Below, in pieces: positions 57,127 through 64,000 of a stretch of 64,000 nucleotides of DNA; position 1 is the stretch's first letter, and each line of letters begins with the position of its first letter. Location of the stretch: contig CM068320.1 in assembly GCA_034766995.1 (NCBI GenBank), forward strand, positions 13,892,687 to 13,956,686. Reading direction: 5' to 3'. The notes under the pieces were generated by a model, which worked only from the letters and a program-made list of their open reading frames with translations, did not search any database and had not been told where the DNA came from. Position numbers and translations under genes: made by a program. Source of the DNA: Acanthacorydalis orientalis. Its lineage: Eukaryota > Arthropoda > Insecta > Megaloptera > Corydalidae.

Positions 57127-58238
57127 CGCCCTCTGTCAGTCCACTGCTGTCTAAAGGCCTCTTCAATGATTGTTCATTGAATGCCTCTCCTTTCCACTGA
57201 TTTCCAATAAAAACTTTAATTTCCTTCTTCCACCCGTTCATTGGTCTCTTTCTTGGTCTTTTTATATTCCTTGGTTCCCAGTTAATGATTCCTGTTGTCC
57301 ATCGGTTTTCTGCTCTTCTTGCAACATACCCCGCCCATTTCCATATCAGACTTTCTACTATTCTTATTATATCTGTGACTCCTGTCTGTTTTCGTATCCA
57401 TTCTTTTTCTACCTCTTATGTTGTTCATAGCATGTATCTTCCCATACTTGTCTGTGCTGTTTGAAGTCTGAATGATTTTGGCGTTAAGCACCCATGTTTC
57501 CCTGCCGTGAGTAAGGACTGACAGTGTACATTGATCAAATATTTTTTTCTTCAAACATAGTAGGATTGTTGATTTAAATATCAAGGCGTTTCGTCCAAAT
57601 GAGCTCCATTCCATTTTTATTCTCCTGTTTGCTTATTCAATGACTGATCCATCTTTGTTGATAAACTGTCCTAGATAGACATACTTCGTAACATCTTCTA
57701 TTTCTGTTCCTTTTATTTCAATTTTCTTAAGGCAGACAAACGCATTGAACAATACTTTTGTTTGACTGGCATAATCTAATTCTTCTATCCTCTTTTGTAG
57801 CTTTTTCCGAATATTTGCAAAGATAACTAAATCATAAGCAAACCGGAGGTGACTTGTATTTGGTAATTTTTTTTGAATTCGTTTGTCCTCCGAGTCGAGC
57901 GATTTGGATACTTCTTCTTCGGCTGCAGAAAATAATTTCGGCAAAATTGCATCTCCTGTCTTATACTTTTCTCTATTTTTATCTTTCTTGTTTATTCCTG
58001 TAGCTTTACCATCAAGGTTGAATTTCTGTAGATTTTATCTATCAACTCGATGTATATATCCTCTATGATCTGGTTCTTCAATGCAGATATAACCGATAAT
58101 GTGGTAATAGAGTCGAATGACTTTTCATAGTCTATAAATCCAAGACATACTGGTATTTCTTATTAATTTTACTGACTAATTGCTTCCTTCACTACCTGAA
58201 TATAATCCATTGGACTAAACTCGATTCTAAATCCTGCT

Positions 58239-58240
<2 letters not shown>
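57127..58240 (-). mobile_element. 5'-truncated RTE-type LINE
   Basis: About 1.1 kb on the minus strand. It carries reverse-transcriptase motifs followed by the RTE C-terminal region and 3' end (AGTCCACTGCTG, then AGGCCTCTTCAATGATTG). It stops at a (TA)n tract on its 5' side, so the endonuclease and early RT motifs are missing. The 3' end signature is shared with the fragment at 24925. Confidence 0.88.
57282..58165 (-). pseudogene. RTE reverse transcriptase pseudogene
   Basis: In order on the minus strand: CLGFIDYEKSFDSI (RT motif A, about 58155-58110); a K.TGDAILPKLFSA motif-B block (about 57990-57935), with RQ of the usual RQGD replaced; HLRFAYDLVIFAN (motif C, about 57850-57818); the YVYLGQFINKDGSV segment (about 57690-57640); and CTLSVLTHGRETWVL. 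In motif C the usual ADD is AYD, so a catalytic Asp is lost (codon 57834-57836). A frameshift near 57625 separates the two longest frames. Confidence 0.88.

Positions 58241-58279
<39 letters not shown>
58241..58279. repeat. (TA)n between two LINE fragments
   Basis: About 39 bp of TA separating the RTE 5' side from the next fragment's 3' side. Confidence 0.95.
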
Positions 58280-58281
<2 letters not shown>

Positions 58282-58282
58282 T

Positions 58283-58675
58283 GGTTATATTTGAGGGGGG
58301 AGGAAGCTATCTTGCCTCCCGGCACTTAGACTCGAGTTTCATTATGCCTTCCTTCGACTTGATCAAAACTACTCGGGAAATCTCGCTTCCTTCCAGAAGC
58401 CAATCAACCTGCTCGAGTTTATAGACCCTAGTCCAGCCGCGGTGAGGAAAAACTCCCCAAACCATCGTCGCCTTAAATTGACCCATGCCGGACATTCCGC
58501 AAGGAGGTGAATGGGGGTCTCGTTGCCCCCCCCCACACCATCTACACTTCCCGTCCGTCCTTCGGCCTTGTATATGTTCGTGGTAGCTTAATCTCCCGTG
58601 TCCTGTGACAATTCGCACCAGGAGCCGGGAGAAGGATCTGCCACTTGTTCATTCAAGGATCTGCCACGATTCATC
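58283..58675 (-). pseudogene. R1-type LINE C-terminal remnant
   Basis: The minus frame 58618-58307 starts RIVTGHGRLSYHEHIQGR and KCRWCG, as in the C-terminal CCHC-like region of R1-clade LINEs. After a run of G's (plus-strand C run at about 58525-58534) the frame slips. In the next frame one reads ETPIHLLAECPAWVNLRRRW and a C-terminal GFWKEARFPE. The conserved CxxC...H....C pattern is therefore split by a homopolymer frameshift. Just upstream, GAAGGATCTGCCAC occurs twice about 26 bp apart. The RT itself is not present. Confidence 0.75.
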
Positions 58676-58707
58676 AGTTAGCCGACAGATAAAATTATAT
58701 AAAATAA

Positions 58708-58796
58708 TGGGACATATTTTGAGAATTGAAATTTATTCCATTTTTCTGTAAATAATTCATTTCGATAAAAAAATGCACCGAATTAATTTGTATACC
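58708..58796 (-). mobile_element. M2 element, inverted end fragment
   Basis: The reverse complement matches the first 90 bp of M2 copy 1, including GCACCGAATTAATTTGTA at the terminal repeat, with TA outside (58797-58798). The rest of the element is absent. Confidence 0.75.
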
Positions 58797-58799
58797 TAA

Positions 58800-59141
58800 T
58801 ATTTAAAAATATATTAACAAGTATATATATTGAATAAATCTGTATTCCTTTCCTACAAATTTAAAAAATGTAAAAATTTACATGCACTCAACAAATAATA
58901 AATATAAGGTAAAATATATTCAATTCCACATGTTTATTGATCCTGATCTGTTATGTATCAAATATAATTGACATATGCCATAAAAATTTAGACAGATGGT
59001 TGATATAACAAAATGCATGATGATTCATAAATGTATTTTTTGTCAAATTTAATGCGGTTAATTGCAATAAATTGCATCTATTCAATATTTCAGTCCATTG
59101 AACTAATTTGTGTTAGAGACTAATAATAGAAATATATTATT
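58800..59141. other. AT-rich DNA without features
   Basis: Nothing recognised. Confidence 0.5.

Positions 59142-59189
<48 letters not shown>
59142..59189. repeat. (TA)n microsatellite
   Basis: About 48 bp with TATGTATATG at its start. Confidence 0.95.
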
Positions 59190-59190
<1 letters not shown>

Positions 59191-60264
59191 GTATACTGTA
59201 ATGAATTCATCTATATCCAGAGTGCACAAAAATACTTTCTGGATGAAGTTTTATCTAACCTATCAGTCAAGTTTTTACTTAAATTATTTATGTCTCGCAA
59301 GTATATCACTTTTTTTAACAAATTCTTTCCTATCATCATATTTACGTAATTTCTGATTTTATACAGAGTTAACAGTATAATATATAGTATCATCCTAATA
59401 CCATAAACGAGAGTTTGTGTTTCGAATAGAATTCTTGTTTTTATCTTTATCAGAAATCGTAACTTTTAGAGAAAGTCACTCTTAACGTACTTTTTACAAA
59501 CCTATTTACTATTCACTGAAATTAATGTATTTTTACTTCCGAGAATAGAAAATATTTTAAATAGTTTTTGATTGGTCGATGTTATTAATGATTTATGAAA
59601 CTGAAAAATGAATATTTGTACGATTTTTTTAAGAATTAGTCAAATTTTGTCAGAACTTATTATAGTTGACGTGTCAAACTACAAACATTTCATTCATGTT
59701 GCTTCAACAGCAACACGTTTCCAAACAGCTATCTGTGCCAGAAAAGTTCTTATTTGATATTTTAGACTCTAAGATAAATACATCTGCTTAATATTAATGA
59801 GTCACAGGCGATAGAAAGTATATTTTGAATTACTCTAAATTTGTTCAAATGAATTTTCTCGGTATGTAATTTTTTATGTTTTAAATTACATTTTTCACGT
59901 GCTGAATAAATATTAAATATTTATGTTTTCATTCTAAATTTCAACCAAATAAATCAGTATATAAGTAAAATTATTTTCATATTCATTTATCAAAATGAAT
60001 AATGTTTTATTCTTAATGGTATTATAAATAAAAAAAATATTTTTTTTACTTTCAGTCAGTTATTAATAATTAATATGAATCTTTATATACATCAAATCAA
60101 CAATATTTTAATCTATACTTCTCTCTTCACTAAAATAAGACAAGATTGACGCATAAAGTGGTGTATAAAACAATTTTATTGTTCGAAATGTTTATAAAAT
60201 TTAAGTCATGTTTTTCACCTAGTTAAAAACATTTTTATAAAAAATATGTAAAATTTTATTATCT
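59190..60264. other. AT-rich DNA without features
   Basis: No element or gene recognised. Confidence 0.55.
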
Positions 60265-60267
60265 CTG

Positions 60268-60328
<61 letters not shown>
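60265..60328. repeat. (CT)n(TA)n
   Basis: CT run of about 28 bp, then TA. Confidence 0.95.
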
Positions 60329-60334
<6 letters not shown>

Positions 60335-60479
60335 AATAATTTAAAGCAACATCGTGGGCTACGCGTTAGAACTTCTAACATGGTCAATATTTTCTGATAT
60401 TCTTATTGTTTTCTGTACCTTTTATGCATTAAATTGAATGTGGAACCAGTTTCTTCAAATTTTTGAACCCACAAGTTGA

Positions 60480-60575
60480 TGTCATAAGCGGGTCAGTACC
60501 TGCCCACGGCATCGAATATTATAATCGAATTATAATCAATATAATATTATATCGAATATTATAATGATTGTGAAA
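60480..60575. repeat. Direct and inverted TCGAATATTATAAT cluster
   Basis: ATCGAATATTATAAT occurs at 60511 and 60551 with inverted ATTATAAT words between. A GGGTCAGTACCTGCCC interrupted palindrome lies just upstream (about 60490). Confidence 0.6.
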
Positions 60576-60779
60576 CGGCAGACTTGTCATTTTTGTAAAA
60601 TAATTTCACAGCGAATGCTTGATATGCACCTGAACACTACTATGTTTACTAAATGATCATGAATAACTAACAATGTGTCTCTTAACTTGACCCTCTCACT
60701 GCACGGATAAGTAAATAAACCTGCTTTTAAAATTTCCCACTCCTCTGATACAACCCTATATGTAATAAAGGTTCATAAT

Positions 60780-61081
60780 TAAGCTTTTGGTGTGGGTACC
60801 GTTAAGAAACATAGGGTACAATGGTGGTTATAAAAAAAATTGTTCTGGCGACGAAACCTTTGAAGATAAAAAAGGATACGGGCGTCATTCTTCAGTTCAT
60901 AACGACCAACTTAAGGCGTTAGTTGAATCAGAACAAAGCATAAAAATTCGAAAGCTTGCGCAGAAGTTAGGCGTTAGTCATCCAACAGTTCTAGATCACT
61001 TAAAACAGTCAGAAAAATCAATAAATCTTAAAATGTATATGAATTGGAAGGTCATAAACCGCAATTATTTTTCTACTGACC
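60780..61081 (+). mobile_element. Mariner derivative M1, 5'-truncated (copy J)
   Basis: It starts inside the coding region (GCTTTTGGTGTGGGTACCGT) and ends with the right terminal repeat TTTTTCTACTGACC and TA at 61082-61083. The left terminal repeat and 5' leader are lost. Confidence 0.87.
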
Positions 61082-61113
61082 TAATAGATGATGAAAACCC
61101 TAATTCCATTTGA
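60787..61113 (+). pseudogene. Longest open M1 DNA-binding-domain frame (copy J)
   Basis: A 108-codon frame, the longest mariner-derived ORF in the window. Seen: a degraded first helix-turn-helix end, SGDETFEDKKGYGRHSSV, HNDQLKALVESEQSIKIRKL, then the second helix-turn-helix AQKLGVSHPTVLDHLKQSEK, then MYMNWKVINRNYFST from the terminal repeat, and 12 flanking residues. The start codon at 60787 is incidental, since the true M1 start is missing. The domain corresponds to the part of mariner transposase that binds the TIR, as in the domain captured by SETMAR in primates. No sign that it is expressed. Confidence 0.8.
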
Positions 61114-61446
61114 AAGGATATGTTGACATGTATTTCACGTTAAAGGAAGTACTGTGGAGTTGTACGCTTTTATCAGGCGAAATTTCTATAGAAGATAATT
61201 AAATATTCTTATAACTGAGACAGTAAACTAAGGTTACATCCCAGATATGGAGATTACGGGCGACCAAATTTACAAATATAATGAGAGATCATACTTTAAA
61301 TATAGAAGAGATTTCAGTACTTTGGCCAGAGTGGCATTGTAGGATATAATAGAAAACGGTAGTGTTTTTCGAAAAATATTATAAAATCATTTTTAATTTT
61401 TTTGTAACAGATGTACACCTTATTCTTGTATTTATTTTATAAGTAT
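61084..61446. other. AT-rich DNA without features
   Basis: Nothing recognised. Confidence 0.5.
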
Positions 61447-61462
61447 TATATATATATATATA

Positions 61463-61725
61463 CAGTGGCGTACCCAGAGGAGAGGCCAAGGTGTTCTGAA
61501 CACCCCCCCCCCGAAGAAGAAAAAAAATCATGCCATGTATATACAAAAATAGATTAATCTAATCACGACTGTAAATCAAGAGCTTTTTAGAAAGAAAAGG
61601 AAACTAGATTTTATTCTTTAAAATCAACTTTTAGAATCACCTAATGAATTTTATTGAATTCACATTAAAAATTTTTTTATTCATTCAACTCACCCCGTTT
61701 AAATTAAATCCACAGTACTTCACTG
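61463..61725. mobile_element. 263-bp CAGTG-ended element
   Basis: The left end CAGTGGCGTAC and reverse-complemented right end CAGTGAAGTAC match at 9 of 11 positions. Both ends sit exactly at (TA)n borders. CAGTGGCGTA-type ends followed by a C run are frequent in non-autonomous cut-and-paste elements. The interior has no ORF. Superfamily not determined (hAT-like ends but no clear 8-bp duplication can be seen in the TA tract). Confidence 0.5.
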
Positions 61726-61726
61726 T

Positions 61727-61762
61727 ATATATATATATAGAGAGAGAGAGAGAGAAAGAGAA
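61727..61762. repeat. (TA)n(GA)n
   Basis: TA, then GAGAGAGAGAGAGAG, between two small elements. Confidence 0.9.
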
Positions 61763-61878
61763 AGATTCAATTTAAGCTTTCATATGAAAGTATTAAAAAG
61801 GCGAAAATTAAAAAATAACATGATTTTTTTTCATTTTTGCGTTTTTTTAATATTTTTATGTGGAAGGATAAATTGAAT

Positions 61879-61883
<5 letters not shown>
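61763..61883. mobile_element. Hairpin MITE family H, copy 4 (short)
   Basis: The left arm GATTCAATTTAAGCTTTCAT pairs with the right arm TGTGGAAGGATAAATTGAATC, with AAAGTATTAAAAAGGCGAAA facing TTTGCGTTTTTTTAATATTT. The central part seen in copies 1-3 is missing, leaving 121 bp. Confidence 0.78.
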
Positions 61884-61909
<26 letters not shown>

Positions 61910-61949
61910 GCGAGAGAGAGAGAGATACATACATATATATATAGAGAGA

Positions 61950-61993
<44 letters not shown>

Positions 61994-61999
61994 TATACA
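61884..61999. repeat. Compound (TA)n/(GA)n array
   Basis: TA and GAGAGAGAG blocks alternate three times, abutting MITE copy 4. Confidence 0.92.
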
Positions 62000-62555
62000 T
62001 TGTATTCATAGCTAACATAAATTGTACTACTATACTCGTATATATAGGAAGTAGTAACCAACTTGTTATCATAGCGGGTTGTCGAACATAATCTGAGACA
62101 TTAAAACCATAAACTATATATATATTGTAAAAAAAAATACCGAATTAATAACAACCTTGAATATTGACAGCTTTTTAGAATCATTTATCAAACACTCACC
62201 TATGTATTGTTTTATGATAATTATAATAATTCTTTGAAAATAATTTGAAATCGATGAAGTATGTGTCTGATCGTATACAGCTGCAATTAATATTTTTTTG
62301 AGCGAATGTATTTAAAACATGTACACGACTTTATGTATTTCCCATAAGTTTACTAAAGTACATTTGAAAATAATTGAGCGATATAAAATTAAAAAGTATA
62401 ATTATATGAGACAAATGAACAGATGTATACGATTAAAATATAGCCATATACTTTATAACAATATTATTAATAGTAAATGAAAATATAAAAAATTGATAAA
62501 ATTAAAAAAAATATGCAACATATTTATTATAAATTTAACATTTTTATAAGTTGAT
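62000..62555. other. AT-rich DNA without features
   Basis: Nothing recognised. Confidence 0.5.

Positions 62556-62612
<57 letters not shown>
62556..62612. repeat. (TA)n microsatellite
   Basis: About 55 bp of TA. Confidence 0.95.
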
Positions 62613-62615
<3 letters not shown>

Positions 62616-62639
62616 TAGAAAAAAATCTCTACTTTCGTG

Positions 62640-63190
62640 CAATTTGTGACTGATATCAGATATTTTTAATACGCCACAGGAGGTCCTATTCCTCGATTTG
62701 ATTAATTGCAATACTCTTGGCCCCCTATTGCTACGCTGCTGGCGTATTGTGACGTTTCCGTGTTCCACCTATAGTCTTTAAATTTCGATATTCTCGACTC
62801 ATTAACAACCGGTCTTGATTACAGTTTTAATCTGAAACTGGACAATGATTGAACGATTAAAACGTTAGTTCACGCATGGAATATGAGAATCCATCTTAAT
62901 GATAGACGATTTACTTAAGTTTTATACTTATTGTGTGCTGTACAGATGCGTTCTGTTGTCTAATGGACGGTATATACGTTGATGTTTATCAGACGAGATA
63001 TTTATGAATGGACGCGCAAGCTGTCTTTTTGTACGTGAAATAAATAAACTGAAATGTGACATATATATCGCATATAAATGTCTCGACCGCTATCATTCAC
63101 ACATAAAGAATCCCGGTTTAAACATGAACTTATGGCTCAGAAAAAAAGTGATTATAACGAGAACATAAATCACGGCGAATATGCATAAAT
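62640..63190. other. Complex, CpG-containing island
   Basis: Less AT-rich, with GCTACGCTGCTGGCG near 62730 and GAATGGACGCGCAAGCTG near 63005. It contains the second copy of the exact 20-mer shared with 56865. No recognisable coding sequence. Confidence 0.35.
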
Positions 63191-63605
63191 ATGATTTTAG
63201 GAAAAGAGATCAAGTAATTATATACATTTTTCGAAAATAATTTTTTTTCTTATAATGACTCGTTCTTTTTAAATCTTCTTCGTGTAATGTTCGAATAAAT
63301 GTTTGACCACATGATATATTTAAATTACGTCCTTTCAACATTTTAACACATTCGTTGCAATTTATTAATTTGTATTCGATACACTTGCGTTTCTGTTTCC
63401 AATATAACATTTAAATAGTAAATAAATACTACAACTCGTTGAACTTTTAATTCGTAGTTACATATTAATTAAAACTAAAATCGACTTCAAATAAAATAAT
63501 CTACGAAGAAATTCGCTATTATTTATTGCGCTTGCGAAGGTTATGTTTTTACTTCTAGGACTCTTTTTAGAATGTTTAAAAAAAGTATACCTTTTTTAAA
63601 GAAAA

Positions 63606-63606
<1 letters not shown>
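63191..63606. other. AT-rich DNA without features
   Basis: The minus ORF 63210-63410 (66 codons) is not recognisable; nothing else seen. Confidence 0.45.
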
Positions 63607-63653
<47 letters not shown>

Positions 63654-63714
63654 TATACATAAATAAATATATATACATATATATATATATATACACATGT
63701 ATATATATATATAC

Positions 63715-63797
<83 letters not shown>

Positions 63798-63800
63798 CAT

Positions 63801-63849
<49 letters not shown>

Positions 63850-63857
63850 TATATAGT
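63607..63857. repeat. 250-bp (TA)n array with regular CA interruptions
   Basis: TA is interrupted by single CATA or CACATG steps at intervals of roughly 10-24 bp, so a TATATACATA-like decamer recurs. All overlapping ORFs are Tyr-Ile-Thr/His artefacts. Confidence 0.95.
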
Positions 63858-64000
63858 TAACAGAACTAATAAACAAATTTTATATCAACAGAGAATATTA
63901 GCAGTGCTCCTAAGGTATTTGGATTAAAATATATGAGAATATACAAGTTATTTAAAAATACTACAAAATTAACATATATAGATTATATAGATTTTTTTTT

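Overview
The window is very AT-rich animal DNA with no protein-coding gene that I can support. It looks like an insect intergenic desert or the inside of one very long intron. Insect origin is inferred from the repeat mix: cecropia-type mariners, piggyBac-like TTAA elements, pogo-like elements, a hAT-like element, and RTE, Jockey-type and R1-type non-LTR fragments. All sit in DNA dense with (TA)n tracts. A hymenopteran is my best guess, but no single-copy gene is present to settle it. Nothing suggests bacterial or plasmid DNA: there are no operons, ribosome binding sites or CRISPR arrays.

Layout. 1-2,340: AT-rich flank with one (TA)n. 2,340-9,470: complex, less AT-rich islands alternate with long (TA)n tracts, plus one mariner derivative carrying an internal tandem duplication (about 2,986-3,826). 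9,700-17,050: the first repeat-rich zone, with a tandem duplication, a hairpin MITE, short mariner ends, a TIR family (M2), a mariner derivative, a duplicated segment with flanking direct repeats, and a near-perfect recursive splice site at 14,982-15,001. 17,050-27,650: a piggyBac-like element, more mariner derivatives, an LTR-like block, a Jockey-type retrotransposon 3' end, an RTE 3' tail split by a smaller retroposon, and a pogo-like element. 27,650-41,720: mostly AT-rich filler, with a three-unit tandem repeat, a second pogo-like element, a hAT-like element and one nearly full-length but dead mariner (40,220-41,721). 41,720-57,070: AT-rich DNA, islands, a tandem copy of M2 plus its flank, and two further mariner derivatives. 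57,127-58,800: a cluster of retrotransposon 3' ends. 58,800-64,000: AT-rich DNA, the best-preserved mariner ORF remnant, a small CAGTG-ended element and large compound (TA)n arrays.

The main organising feature is a mariner-derived family (M1) with ten recognisable copies or fragments. The readable copies share one internal deletion: the DNA-binding half of the transposase is joined almost directly to the 3' terminal repeat, and the reading frame runs through that repeat. The catalytic half is missing, so copies would have needed a transposase from elsewhere. The second theme is TA: at least four DNA-transposon families here appear to target TA, and many copies lie at the edge of a (TA)n tract. 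The zero-length-exon splice site suggests that the window may lie in a long plus-strand intron. ORFs made of repeated Tyr-Ile codons are microsatellite translations, not genes.
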